The notes under the pieces: generated by a model | Told to the model about the DNA's origin: nothing | Databases searched by the model: none | What the model saw: only the letters and a program-made list of their open reading frames with translations | Translations under genes and position numbers: made by a program | Part shown: positions 15,971 through 25,500 of the stretch, piece after piece | Layout of the letters: every line of letters begins with the position of its first letter | Numbering within the stretch: position 1 is the stretch's first letter | From: Paractinoplanes atraurantiacus | GTDB taxonomy: Bacteria; Actinomycetota; Actinomycetes; Mycobacteriales; Micromonosporaceae | Direction: 5' to 3' | Assembly: GCF_900215205.1 (NCBI RefSeq) | Contig: NZ_OBDY01000047.1 | Coordinates: 1-46,572, forward strand | Length of the DNA stretch: 46,572 nucleotides

Positions 15971-16677
15971 GCCGCCACCTCCCGCAACCGGCCGGCGATC
16001 GCGGCCGCGTCCGGCGTCGCCGTATCGGTGGTCACCGAGCCCTCCCGCAGCAGCACGAGGCGGTCGCTCCAGGCCGCGGCCCCCGGATCGTGGGTCACCA
16101 TCACCACGGTCACCCCGTCGCGGTCGACCGCGCGCCGCAACAGGCCGAGGATCTGGCCGCCGGTGGCCGGGTCGAGCGCCCCCGTGGGCTCGTCCGCGAA
16201 GATCACCGACGGGCCGGTGATCAGCGCCCGCGCGATCGCCACCCGCTGGCGCTGCCCGCCGGAGAGCTCACCGACCGGCCGCTTCTCGGTACCCGGCAGA
16301 CCGACCGCGGCCAGCACGTCGCCGACCCCGTGCCGCCGGGGACCGCCGAGCCGCCCGGGTAGCCGCAGGTTCTGGGCCACGGTCAGCTCGGACAGCAGGT
16401 TGTAGGACTGGAAGACGAAGCCCACCCGGTCGCGCCGCCAGCGGGTGAGCGGGCCCTCCCGCATCCTCTCGATCTGCCGCCCGGCCAGCCGCACCGACCC
16501 TGAGCTGGGCCGGTCCAGGGCGGCCGCGCAGTGCAGCAGTGTGCTCTTGCCGGAGCCGGTCGCGCCCATCACGGCGACGAACTCCCCGGTCCGTACGCTC
16601 AATGACACGTTCCGCAGGGCGACGATCCCGCGCGGAAAAGCGCGGGCCACGTTCTCGAGTGCCAAGACGTTCTCCAT
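15967..16677 (-). CDS. ABC transporter ATP-binding protein (MacB/LolD type)
   Basis: The 236-residue ATPase has Walker A MGATGSGKSTLLH, the ABC signature ELSGGQRQRVAIARAL, Walker B VIFADEPTGALDP and the switch His (VTHDP). EPTGALD and the F-V-F-Q-S-Y-N-L-L Q-loop are typical of the exporter-type MacB/LolD subfamily. It is the first gene of the four-gene operon running from 16677 down to 12806. Confidence 0.94.
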   Translation of the reverse strand: MENVLALENVARAFPRGIVALRNVSLSVRTGEFVAVMGATGSGKSTLLHCAAALDRPSSGSVRLAGRQIERMREGPLTRWRRDRVGFVFQSYNLLSELTVAQNLRLPGRLGGPRRHGVGDVLAAVGLPGTEKRPVGELSGGQRQRVAIARALITGPSVIFADEPTGALDPATGGQILGLLRRAVDRDGVTVVMVTHDPGAAAWSDRLVLLREGSVTTDTATPDAAAIAGRLREVAA

Positions 16678-16792
16678 GCCGTCGAGCCTCGTCGCCGGGC
16701 CGGTGCCGGGGCATCCGTGCTGGCACTGGTCCGCTGGTGCGGCTAACCGGGTAGAGTTTGCGGCTTGCTGCGCTTGGCGCGGAGGTGCCGTG

Positions 16793-17731
16793 ATGAGGAC
16801 GGGAGCCGCCCGCGGCTTCGTGGGCCACTTCCACGAGGCCGGCTTCTACGCCTCCGACGCCGAGTTCCTCCAGCTGATGGTGCCCTTCGTCGAGGAGGGG
16901 CTGGCCGCCGGCGAGCCGGTCGTCATCGGGTACGACGAGCGGAAATCCGACCTGCTGCGATCGCGGCTGAGCGCACCGTCGGCCGTGGAGTCCATCACCG
17001 GCCCGGGCCTGTACGCGACGCCGGCCCGGGCGATCGCCACATATCGCCGGTTGTTCGAGTTCTACATGACCCTGGGCGCCGAGCAGATCCGGGTCGCCGG
17101 GGAGTTGCCGCATCCGGGCAACGGGGGGCAGTACGAGGGCTGGGACCGTTACGAGAGCGCTGTCAACAAGGTGTGGCAGGACTTCCCGGTGTGGGGCCGC
17201 TGCCTGTACGACACCACCACGACCCCGGCGACCGTGCTCGACGTCGTCGAGCGCACACACCCGCGTCTGATCACCCCGGCCGGGCACCGCCGGGTCAGCG
17301 AACGCTTCCAGGAGCCGGCGGAGTTCGACAGGTTGCCGGCCCCACCCGAACCGCTCGAGGCGGGCCCGCCGCTGACCGAGCTGATCGACTGCACCCCGGC
17401 CGAGGCCCGCCGCGCCCTCATCCGGATCGGGCGCGGCCGGGTCGCCGACAAGACGCTGAAGGATCTGACCCACGGCATCTCGGAGGCGGTCACCAACGCC
17501 GTCTGCCACGGCACACCGCCGGTGACGACCCGGATCTGGGCCACCTGGCACCGGGTCGTGGTCAGCGTCCACGACCGCGGCCCCGGGCCCACCGACCCGC
17601 TGGCCGGCCTCGTCCCGGCGACCCCGGACGCCATGCTGCCCGGATGGGGCCTCTGGCTCATTCACCAGCTCGACATCGACACCACCCTCATCCGCTCCGG
17701 CGACGGTTTCACCGTCCGGCTGAGAGGCTGA
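16793..17731 (+). CDS. MEDS-domain protein with RsbW-like ATPase (anti-sigma-type regulator)
   Basis: GGAGG seven bases upstream supports ATG 16793 over the adjoining GTG 16790. The 312-residue product has an N-terminal MEDS sensory domain (GHFHEAGFYASDAEFLQLMVPFVEEGLAAGEPVVIGYDE) and a C-terminal GHKL/HATPase domain of the RsbW kind (GISEAVTNAVCHG, then VHDRGPGP and GWGLWLIHQLDID). Such proteins are abundant in actinobacteria and are thought to act in sigma-factor or stress-signalling partner switching. No anti-sigma antagonist or sigma gene is adjacent. Its 3' end overlaps the convergent membrane protein gene by 23 bases. Confidence 0.85.
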   Translation: MRTGAARGFVGHFHEAGFYASDAEFLQLMVPFVEEGLAAGEPVVIGYDERKSDLLRSRLSAPSAVESITGPGLYATPARAIATYRRLFEFYMTLGAEQIRVAGELPHPGNGGQYEGWDRYESAVNKVWQDFPVWGRCLYDTTTTPATVLDVVERTHPRLITPAGHRRVSERFQEPAEFDRLPAPPEPLEAGPPLTELIDCTPAEARRALIRIGRGRVADKTLKDLTHGISEAVTNAVCHGTPPVTTRIWATWHRVVVSVHDRGPGPTDPLAGLVPATPDAMLPGWGLWLIHQLDIDTTLIRSGDGFTVRLRG

Positions 17732-18083
17732 GACGAACCGCGATCACGACGATCGGGATCAGCGTCAGGTGGCAGAGAGCCAACGCCACCGTGCTGACCG
17801 TGTCGAAGTCGGCGGGCAAGGTCATCAAGGGGATGGTGCCGAGCGCCAGCAGCGGGCCCAGGACCAGCGCGGTGCGGGCGGCCCAGGGGCCGAGCAGGGC
17901 CACCGCGGTCAGGCCGGCCAGCAGTGGGACCGCGCTGAAACCGGCGACGGTGACCGCGTCCACCTCGGCCGGCTCGCCCGACGTGGTGAAGCGGAAGGTG
18001 CCACCGGCGGCGCGGCCCACCGCGTACACCAGAAGGTTGACCGCGACCGCGGCGACCACGCCGAGAAGGACGATCCTAGGCAT
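17709..18083 (-). CDS. Four-helix membrane protein (DUF6069-like)
   Basis: The 124-residue protein has four hydrophobic segments (about 4-24, 48-66, 72-88 and 97-117) and a short extracytoplasmic loop with FRFTTSGEPAEVDAVTV. It resembles the DUF6069 membrane proteins found beside ArsR/SRPBCC pairs. The start overlaps the SRPBCC stop by eight bases, so the three genes form one operon. Function unknown. Confidence 0.75.
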   Translation of the reverse strand: MPRIVLLGVVAAVAVNLLVYAVGRAAGGTFRFTTSGEPAEVDAVTVAGFSAVPLLAGLTAVALLGPWAARTALVLGPLLALGTIPLMTLPADFDTVSTVALALCHLTLIPIVVIAVRLSLSAGR

Positions 18084-18528
18084 CGGCCTTCGCCTTCAAG
18101 AAGGCCTCGATACGGTCGAACGCCCCGGCCCACACCTCGCCGGTGAAGAAGTCGCGGACCTCGGGCACGGGGAAGCCGCTCTGCACGACGGTCATCAGCG
18201 TGCCGCCGTCGCGCGCCTCGAAGGTGATCTCGATGCGGGTGGTCATCGTGGTGCCGTCCGGGCTGGAGCCGGTCGAATCGGTGACCAGCCGGTGCGGCCG
18301 GTCGATCTCGACGAAGGTCTGTGTCTCGCGGAACAGCGCGTCCGGGCTGGGACCCCACACCGCGGTCTGCCGGCCGCCGACCCGCAGGTCCACTTCGATC
18401 TCCACGATGCCGGGCTGCTCGTCCAGGATGGTGAACCAGATCTTCTGCTTCTCGGCGTCGGTGTACGCGTCGAAGACCTCCTCGGGCGTCGCCGGCAGCT
18501 GTCGCGTCACTCGCATGTCAAGCGTCAT
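18076..18528 (-). CDS. SRPBCC/AHSA1-family protein
   Basis: The 150-residue protein has the START/Bet v1-like AHSA1 pattern: TRQLPATPEEVFDAYTDAEKQKIWF at the N-terminus, the central GGRQTAVWG, and the C-terminal helix FFTGEVWAGAFDRIEAFLKAKADA. These proteins have a hydrophobic ligand cavity; ligands are mostly unknown. It overlaps the ArsR gene by 11 bases. ArsR-SRPBCC pairs are widespread, with the ArsR protein repressing the pair. Confidence 0.88.
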   Translation of the reverse strand: MTLDMRVTRQLPATPEEVFDAYTDAEKQKIWFTILDEQPGIVEIEVDLRVGGRQTAVWGPSPDALFRETQTFVEIDRPHRLVTDSTGSSPDGTTMTTRIEITFEARDGGTLMTVVQSGFPVPEVRDFFTGEVWAGAFDRIEAFLKAKADA

Positions 18529-18865
18529 GATCGGATTCCTCGCCTTTCCGCAGCGTGAAGTAGACGTCCAGCCCGTCCAGACGACGAGCCCAGAGGCGCT
18601 GGTAGAAGCTGATCCAGCTCATCGCCTCGTCCAGCGGCGCCGGCGCGAGCCGGCACTGCCGGGCCCGCCCGACCTTCTCGGTGACGATGAGCCCGGCCTC
18701 CTCGAGCACCCGAAGGTGCTTCTTCATCCCGGTCAGACTCATCTCGGCCGGCGCGGCCAACTGCCCGACGGTCGCCGGCCCTTCCCCGAGCCGAACAAGA
18801 ACGGCACGGCGAACCGGATCGGCCAGGCACGAGAAGACGCGATCGAGGACCGCTTGCTGAACCAT
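18518..18865 (-). CDS. ArsR-family transcriptional repressor
   Basis: The 115-residue winged-helix protein begins MVQQAVLDRVFSCLADPVRRAVLVRL and continues with the recognition region MSLTGMKKHLRVLEEAGLIVTEKVGR, typical of the SRPBCC-linked ArsR subgroup. Metal-binding cysteines of ArsR/SmtB are absent. I chose ATG 18865 by alignment to typical family N-termini; ATG 18877 and 18901 are in frame upstream. Two identical-pattern palindromes overlap this start region, consistent with autorepression of the ArsR-SRPBCC-membrane protein operon. Confidence 0.85.
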   Translation of the reverse strand: MVQQAVLDRVFSCLADPVRRAVLVRLGEGPATVGQLAAPAEMSLTGMKKHLRVLEEAGLIVTEKVGRARQCRLAPAPLDEAMSWISFYQRLWARRLDGLDVYFTLRKGEESDHDA

Positions 18866-18900
18866 ACGGTTCACCATATGACACTGAACCACAAGGTTCA
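18858..18900 (-). promoter_or_regulatory. Twin ArsR-type operators TGAACC-N4-GGTTCA
   Basis: TGAACCATACGGTTCA (18858-18873) and TGAACCACAAGGTTCA (18885-18900) are two copies of one 16-bp inverted repeat, centres 27 bp apart, sharing both arms and differing only in the 4-base spacer. The first covers the chosen ArsR start codon. Such start-overlapping palindromes are the usual autoregulatory operators of this ArsR subgroup. Assignment to this ArsR is by position. Confidence 0.72.
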
Positions 18901-19001
18901 ACGTCTGAGAGTGGACCGCTTATGTAACCCAAAGCAGTCGAGCCGCCACTCAAGGTGTCGACGAAAGTGAGTGTGGTCGATAGCCTCAATCGACGGCGTC
19001 G

Positions 19002-20273
19002 ATGACGTTCGACCCCGGTGACCTGGAAGCCCCGGCCCCGCGGCCTGAGTGGCGAAATTATGAACCTTCCGCGCCGGGGATGCTCTCGTCGTTGTTCGGC
19101 GGCCGTGAGCGTCATCAAGCCGCATCATCGCGGGCACGCCGTCGTTTCGACGACGCCATGGCCTCATGGGAACAGCAGGAGTCGGACCGGCAAAGGCGGC
19201 TGGCCGCGGCGCGCGCGGCGTTCGATGCCCGGGTGGCGGCCGACCGAGCGGAACGCGCCGAACACAACCGCCAGATCGACGAAGAGATCAAGGCCATCGC
19301 CGCCAGGCGCCGACCGAGCGTCGAGCGATATTGCGAGCAGGTGCTCTCACGGTTGTTGCTGCCGCCGCAATTCCCGCGCCGCGCCGAGGTCGCCTACAAC
19401 CCCGAGGCAGAGCAGCTTGTCGTTCAGCTGCAGTTGCCTGGAACTGACATAGTGCCGACCGCGAAGTCATTCCGCTATGTCCAGAGCGGCCAGAACGCAG
19501 ACACGATCGTCGAAACGAAGCGGCCGGACGCGGAGGTCAAGAAGCTGTACCGTGACGTCATCGCCCAGGTGACGCTGCTGGCGTTGCGAGATTTGTTCGA
19601 CGCCGACCCCAGGTTGCGGGAAGTGGCCTTCAACGGGCACGTCGACTCGATCAATCCAGCTACCGGCCGCCAAGAGTATCCGTGCCTGATCAGTCTGGAT
19701 GTCGAACGGGCAGCGTTCGAGCAACTCGTCCTTGATCGTGTGAAGCCGGCCGACTGTCTGCCTTACCTGCGGGCACGCGTGTCCGAGCATCCCTATGCGC
19801 TGAAGCCGATCGAGCCCATCCTCGTCTTCGACCTGAGCAAGTTCGCCTTCATCGACGGCCTTGATGCGGTCTCCACGCTCGACCACCGTCCGGACCTGAT
19901 GCAGATGGGTCACGGCGAGTTCGAACATCTGGTGCGCCAGGTCTTCGAAGCCATGGGCATGCAGGGGTGGACTACCACTTCCAGCAAGGACGACGGTGTG
20001 GACGCGGTGGTCAAGAATCCCGACCCCTTCGTCGGCGGGGTGACGATCATCCAGGCCAAGCATTACAAGAACGTCGTCGGGGTCAACCACATCCGCGAGT
20101 TGGCCGGCGCTATGGAAGAGAAAAAGGCCGGCCGAGGCATCTTGGTCACGACCTCCTGGTTCACTACCGGTGGCCGGCAAAAGGCGTACGAGCATGGGCG
20201 AATGCAGCTCGTCGATGGTCGGCTGGGCCTGCATCGAGCGCTCGGGTTGCGGGCTGGCAAAATCGGGCTGTGA
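19002..20273 (+). CDS. Mrr-like restriction endonuclease with N-terminal coiled coil
   Basis: The 423-residue protein has a charged helical stretch at about residues 40-110 (SWEQQESDRQRRLAAARAAFDARV and onward), a middle domain of unknown type, and a C-terminal PD-(D/E)XK nuclease of the Mrr_cat kind. The last includes GEFEHLVRQVFEAMG, the catalytic segment KDDGVDAVV and the QAK motif IIQAKHYKN, then a conserved ILVTTSWFTTGG. Mrr enzymes cut modified or foreign DNA. There is no cognate methyltransferase nearby, so a type IV-like solo nuclease is the best reading. The ORF ends in a GTGA overlap with the radical SAM gene, implying co-translation. Confidence 0.82.
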   Translation: MTFDPGDLEAPAPRPEWRNYEPSAPGMLSSLFGGRERHQAASSRARRRFDDAMASWEQQESDRQRRLAAARAAFDARVAADRAERAEHNRQIDEEIKAIAARRRPSVERYCEQVLSRLLLPPQFPRRAEVAYNPEAEQLVVQLQLPGTDIVPTAKSFRYVQSGQNADTIVETKRPDAEVKKLYRDVIAQVTLLALRDLFDADPRLREVAFNGHVDSINPATGRQEYPCLISLDVERAAFEQLVLDRVKPADCLPYLRARVSEHPYALKPIEPILVFDLSKFAFIDGLDAVSTLDHRPDLMQMGHGEFEHLVRQVFEAMGMQGWTTTSSKDDGVDAVVKNPDPFVGGVTIIQAKHYKNVVGVNHIRELAGAMEEKKAGRGILVTTSWFTTGGRQKAYEHGRMQLVDGRLGLHRALGLRAGKIGL

Positions 20274-21580
20274 ATGGTCCCGAATTGGTGCTGGTTCTGC
20301 GGTACCGCAAGGCGGTGACGTACGGCTTTCATGCGCTGCTGGGCGCGCTCGGCGAGCATGAGACCGCCACCCGGTACGAGGTTCGGTTCGGGGAGACGGC
20401 CGAGGCCACAGCCGAGCACATTCGGGCCGCCGGCGGCGCGCGGGTGCTGGTGCTCTGGTCGTTCTACTCGCCGGACGCGGCCGCCATGGCCGAGGAGTTG
20501 AAGGTGATCCGCTCCCTTGCCGATGGGCCGAACGTCACGCACGTCGCCGGGGGAGTGCATGCGACGGCGGAGCCGGTGCAGACTCTGGACGCGGGGTGGG
20601 ACGTCGCGGCGCAGGGCGAGGGCGAGTCGACGCTGCTCAGCCTGGTCGACGCCAAAGGGGACCCGGCGGGGATCACGGGGCTGGCCTATCGGGATGCGGC
20701 CGGCGGGGTGAAGAGGACCGGCAAAGCGCGGCAGCGGCCACTTGACGACTTTCCGGGGTTCGCGCTCAAGTGGGGGCGGTTCAACGCGCTGGAGATCACG
20801 CGGGGGTGTGTCTACGCCTGCCGGTTCTGTCAGACGCCCTTCATGTTCTCGGCGCGGTTTCGGCATCGCAGCGTCGAGAATGTGCGGTGGCATGTGGATC
20901 GGATGCGGGAGCGGGGGCTTCGGGACGTCCGGTTCATCACGCCCACGGCGATGAGCTATGGCAGTCAGAGCGAGGAACCCAACCTGGCCGCGGTCGAGGA
21001 GTTGCTGGCCACCTGCCGGGAGGGCATCGGCCCGAACGGGCGGGTCTTCTTCGGCAGCTTCCCCAGTGAGATCCGGCCCGAGCATGTCAGCCGGGAGGCG
21101 CTGCGGCTGGTCAAGAAGTACTGCGACAACAAGAACATCATCGTGGGCGCCCAGTCGGGGTCGGACCGGGTGCTGGACGCGGCCAAGCGTGGTCACGGCG
21201 TCGAGGAGGTCATGCGGGCCGCGCGTCTCGGTGTCGAGGAGGGCTTCCAGATCAACGTTGACATGATCTTCGGGATGCCGGGGGAGGATCAGGGCGACGT
21301 GGACGCGTCGCTCGGTCTCGCCCGGGAGCTGGCCGATCTGGGGGCCCGCATCCACGCCCACACGTTCATGCCGCTGCCCGGCACCCCGTGGCGGGACGCC
21401 CCGGCCGGTGACGTCGCCCCGGAGACGATCAGCGAGGTCGACCGCCTGTCGCAGCGCGGCGCCCTCTACGGCCACTGGCAGCGCCAGCGCGACCACGCCC
21501 AGCGCCTGGCCGCGGCCGCCGAGGCGTACCCCCGGCCCGGTCGTAGCCGGACCCTGCTGCCTCAGGTGTCTCCGGAGTAG
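20270..21580 (+). CDS. B12-binding-domain radical SAM protein
   Basis: The GTG at 20270 overlaps the nuclease stop codon (GTGA) and begins VNGPELVLVLRYRK, giving 436 residues. The first 140 residues resemble a cobalamin-binding Rossmann domain (VLVLWSFYSPDAAAMAEEL, HVAGGVHATAEP, AAQGEGESTLLSL), though no clear DxHxxG cobalt-ligand motif is visible. The radical SAM core starts at about residue 172 with C180-x3-C184-x2-C187 (GCVYACRFC) and includes VGAQSGSDRVLDAAKRGH and VDMIFGMPGEDQ. It resembles the B12-binding radical SAM family that occurs widely in archaea and bacteria (TIGR04013-like). Substrate unknown. It converges on the next gene with no gap. Confidence 0.85.
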   Translation: MNGPELVLVLRYRKAVTYGFHALLGALGEHETATRYEVRFGETAEATAEHIRAAGGARVLVLWSFYSPDAAAMAEELKVIRSLADGPNVTHVAGGVHATAEPVQTLDAGWDVAAQGEGESTLLSLVDAKGDPAGITGLAYRDAAGGVKRTGKARQRPLDDFPGFALKWGRFNALEITRGCVYACRFCQTPFMFSARFRHRSVENVRWHVDRMRERGLRDVRFITPTAMSYGSQSEEPNLAAVEELLATCREGIGPNGRVFFGSFPSEIRPEHVSREALRLVKKYCDNKNIIVGAQSGSDRVLDAAKRGHGVEEVMRAARLGVEEGFQINVDMIFGMPGEDQGDVDASLGLARELADLGARIHAHTFMPLPGTPWRDAPAGDVAPETISEVDRLSQRGALYGHWQRQRDHAQRLAAAAEAYPRPGRSRTLLPQVSPE

Positions 21581-22288
21581 TCAGCCCCGTTTCCACCAGC
21601 GGCGGCCCGGGCGGGCGCGCAGGGCCGCGACCTCCTTGCGGATCCGGTCGAAGGGTGCGATCTCGTCCGGCAGGGCGACGCCGAGGCACACCAGCTTGGA
21701 GCTCCCGCCGGGGCGCGGAATGTCGGTGAAGACCGGCGCGCCGACGAGGCCGGCCAGGATGTCGCCGTTCCAGCGCAGCCGTCCTCGCTGGTCCAGGGCC
21801 ACCTCGCCGACGACCACGATCTGGTCGCGCTCGCCGCCGGCGTAATGACCTAGGACGTACGCGGGCACGGGCGTCCGCCCGATCGTCGCGATGTCCGACT
21901 CGGTGGCGGCCAGCCCGTCGGTGATCTCATCGGTGGTCCACCGCCAGCCTTTGCGGTCGGCGTACGCGTGCATGTGCGCCGCCGGCATGGCGGCGACGCC
22001 GATGCGGGGGAGCCGCTTCCACTGTGCGGCGAAATCGAGCGTCAGGGCACCCTGGGCGCTCGGAGCGGGGTCGGCGAGCTCGGGCCGCAGGGTCCAGGCG
22101 GCGACGTCGAACGAGGTCAGGGCCTCGGCCGTGAGCAGGTACTGGACGTAGACCTCGCCCTCGATCAGATCGTTGTACCAGAAGGCCGTGCCCTGCAGGC
22201 GGCCTCCCGGCTCCTCCCGGAAGGGCAGGGTGGCGCGGGCGGCGTTCTGGAGGATGAGATCGATGACCTGTTCTGCGGGCGCGTACAC
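21581..22288 (-). CDS. Hypothetical protein, possibly a degenerate trypsin-like fold
   Basis: The 235-residue protein starts at GTG 22288 (MYAPAEQVIDLILQ) and is soluble with no signal peptide. I do not recognise a family with confidence. The succession GTAFWYND, YVQYLLTAEALTSF, QIVVVGEVALDQRG and LVGAPVF is reminiscent of a trypsin-like barrel, but a canonical His-Asp-Ser triad is not visible. Its stop abuts the stop of the radical SAM gene. It is followed upstream on the same strand by the small zinc-ribbon gene. Confidence 0.6.
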   Translation of the reverse strand: MYAPAEQVIDLILQNAARATLPFREEPGGRLQGTAFWYNDLIEGEVYVQYLLTAEALTSFDVAAWTLRPELADPAPSAQGALTLDFAAQWKRLPRIGVAAMPAAHMHAYADRKGWRWTTDEITDGLAATESDIATIGRTPVPAYVLGHYAGGERDQIVVVGEVALDQRGRLRWNGDILAGLVGAPVFTDIPRPGGSSKLVCLGVALPDEIAPFDRIRKEVAALRARPGRRWWKRG

Positions 22289-22297
22289 GGCGGCACC

Positions 22298-22534
22298 CTA
22301 CAGGGGGCGGTCGGCCGGGCGGTCCCAGCCGTCGCAGGCGTCCTCCTCCTCGGTCTGCTCCCGCAGGTAGTCGAGCAGGTCGGGGCCTTCGTGGCCGGTG
22401 TCTATCGAGCGGCCGGTCAGGCCCAGCAGCGTGGCGCAGTCGCGGCCGAAGCCCTTCACCATGCGGTCGGCGCGCGTCAGGTGGCCGCAGCGCGGGCAGC
22501 GGCGCATGACGGGGGCTTCCGGTGGTGGTGCCAT
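22298..22534 (-). CDS. Small zinc-ribbon-like protein
   Basis: The 78-residue product contains CPRCGHLTRADRMVKGFGRDC, where three cysteines and nearby polar residues could bind one zinc ion, followed by an acidic C-terminus. GGAG sits four bases before ATG 22534. It resembles short DUF6011-type actinobacterial zinc-finger proteins. Function unknown. It is divergent from fdhA with only 52 bases between. Confidence 0.7.
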   Translation of the reverse strand: MAPPPEAPVMRRCPRCGHLTRADRMVKGFGRDCATLLGLTGRSIDTGHEGPDLLDYLREQTEEEDACDGWDRPADRPL

Positions 22535-22586
22535 CGCACTCCAGTATCACGTGCGGATCTTCAGCGTGGGGGTTAAGGTCTGACTC

Positions 22587-25500
22587 GTGGGAGTTCGGAC
22601 CTGGATCGAGGGCTGGCCGGTCTACCGGCAGCTGACCGGGACCGACCCGCTGGGGCGTGGCGCGGCCGCGCAGTCGCAGCGGTCCAAGGAGCTCACCGCG
22701 CGCACCGAGACCGCCGACCGAGTGGCCAAGTCGGTCTGCCCGTACTGCGCGGTCGGCTGCGGGCAGCGGGTCTTCGTCAAGGACGAGAAGGTCGTTCAGA
22801 TCGAGGGCGACCCCGACAGCCCGATCTCGCGCGGGCGGCTCTGCCCCAAGGGCTCGGCCAGCAAGAGCCTGGTCACCTCGGACCGCCGGCAGCAGAAAGT
22901 GCTCTACCGGCGGCCGTACGGGACCGAATGGGAATCTCTCGATCTCGACACGGCCATGGACATGATCGCCGACCGGGTGCTCGCCGCGCGTGAGCAGACC
23001 TGGGAGGACGCGGACGCCGACGGGCGTCCCCTGAACCGGACGCTGGGCATCTCGAGCCTGGGCGGCGCGACGCTGGACAACGAAGAGAACTACATCATCA
23101 AGAAACTCTTCACCGCGCTCGGCGCCATCCAGATCGAGAACCAGGCCCGTATTTGACACTCCGCCACCGTTCCCGGTCTGGGAACCTCCTTCGGCCGTGG
23201 CGGGGCCACCGGATTCCTCCAGGATCTGGCCAACGCCGACTGCATCATCATCCAGGGCTCGAACATGGCGGAAGCGCACCCGGTGGGCTTCCAGTGGGTG
23301 ATCGAGGCCAAGAAGCGCGGTGCGAAGATCATTCACGTCGATCCGCGGTTCACCCGGACCAGCGCGCTGGCGCACAGCTTCGTGCCCGTGCGGGCCGGTG
23401 CCGACATCGCGTTCCTGGGCGGCGTGGTCAACTACATCCTCAGCAACGAGAAGGACTTCCGGGAGTACGTGCTGGCGTACACCAACGCGTCCATGATCGT
23501 CAGTGAGGAGTTCCAGGACACCGAGGACCTGGACGGGCTGTTCTCCGGCTTCGACCCCGAGACCCGCGCCTACGACCAGTCCAGCTGGCAGTACGCGGGC
23601 CAGCAGGACGAGGGCCAGGAGGAGGGCGAGTCGCACGTCGACCGGGAGACCGCCTCCGGCCTCGAGCAGGAATCGCACGGGCCGCCCATCCCGGCCGACG
23701 TGCCGCGCGACCCCACGCTGCAGGATCCGCGCTGTGTCTACCAGGTCCTCAAGCGGCATTACGCGCGCTACACGCCTGAGGTCGTCGAGCGTCTGTGCGG
23801 CGTACCCCAAGACAAGTTCTTGGAGGTTTGTGAGGCCTGGACCGCCAACTCGGGGCGGGAGCGCACGACGGCGCTCGTGTACTCGGTGGGGTGGACGCAG
23901 CACAGCGTGGGCGTGCAGTACATCCGGACCGGCGCCATCATCCAGCTGCTGCTGGGCAACATGGGCCGGCCCGGCGGTGGCGTCATGGCGCTGCGCGGGC
24001 ACGCCAGCATCCAGGGCTCGACCGACATCCCGACGCTGTTCAACCTGCTGCCCGGCTACCTGCCGATGCCGCACGTCTCGCAGCACGAGACGTTCGGCCA
24101 GTGGATCGACGCGATCCGGCATCCGGAGCAGAAGGGCTTCTGGGCCAACGCCAAGTCGTACGCGGTGAGCCTGCTCAAGTCGTACTGGGGTGACGCGGCG
24201 ACCGAGGAGAACGACTACGGGTACGGCTGGCTGCCCCGACTGACCGGCGACCACGGCACGTACCAGCAGGTCCTCGACATGATCGACGGCAAGATCAAGG
24301 GGTACTTCCTGCTCGGGCAGAACCCGGCGGTCGGCTCGGCCCACGGCCGGGCGCAACGGCTCGGCATGGCCAACCTGGACTGGCTGGTGGTCCGCGACCT
24401 CTTCATGATCGAGAGCGCCACGTTCTGGAAGAACGGTCCCGAGGTGGAGACCGGCGAGATCGTGCCGGAGCAGTGCAAGACCGAGGTCTTCTTCATGCCG
24501 GCCGCCTCGCATGTCGAGAAGGAGGGCACCTTCACGCAGACCCAGCGCATGCTGCAGTGGCGCGAGAAGGCGGTCAACCCGCCCGGCGACGCCCGCAGTG
24601 AGCTGTGGTTCTTCTACCACCTCGGCCGCCGTCTCAAGGCCCGCTTGGGTGATTCTGACAAATCACGAGATGAAGCCATAAAAAACCTGACTTGGGAGTA
24701 CGGATCCTCCGACGAGCCAGAAGCAGAGCTCGTGCTCAAGGAGATCAACGGGTACGACCTCGAATCCGGCAAGCTGCTCAGCTCGTTCACGGAGATGAAG
24801 CCCGACGGCTCCACCGCGGGCGGCTGCTGGATCTACACCGGCGTCTACAAGGACGGCGTCAACCAGGCCGCGCGCCGCAAGCCGGGGAGCGAGCAGAACT
24901 ACGTGGCCCCCGAGTGGGGCTGGGCCTGGCCGGCCAACCGGCGCACGCTCTACAACCGCGCCTCGGCCGACCCCGAGGGCAACCCGTGGTCGGAGCGCAA
25001 GAAGTACGTCTGGTGGGACGCCGCCAAGGGCGAGTGGACCGGCGACGACGTGCCCGACTTCGAGAAGACGAAGCCGCCGTCGTACCGCCCACCCGAGGGC
25101 GCCTCGGGCGTCGAGGCGATCTCCGGCGACGACGCCTTCATCATGCAGGGCGACGGCAAGGGCTGGCTGTACGCGCCGAGCGGCCTCATCGACGGCCCGA
25201 TGCCCACGCACTACGAGCCGGCCGAGTCCGGAGTGGCCAATCCGCTCTACGGCCAGCAGGCCAACCCGACCCGCAAGGTGTACGACCGCAGCGACAACCT
25301 GACCAACCCCAGCGCGCCCGACCGGCACGCCGAGGTCTTCCCGTACGTCTTCAGCACGAGCCGTCTCACCGAGCACCACACCGCCGGCGGGATGAGCCGC
25401 CAGTTGCCGTACCTCTCCGAATTGCAGCCGGAGATGTTCGTCGAGGTCTCGCCGGCCCTGGCCGCGGAACGCGGGCTGACCCACCTGGGCTGGGCGCACA

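Noticed and set aside
23153..23506. Separate short gene after the fdhA UGA
   Set aside because: The true continuation is the fdhA frame itself with Sec at the UGA; other frames here lack recognisable sequence.
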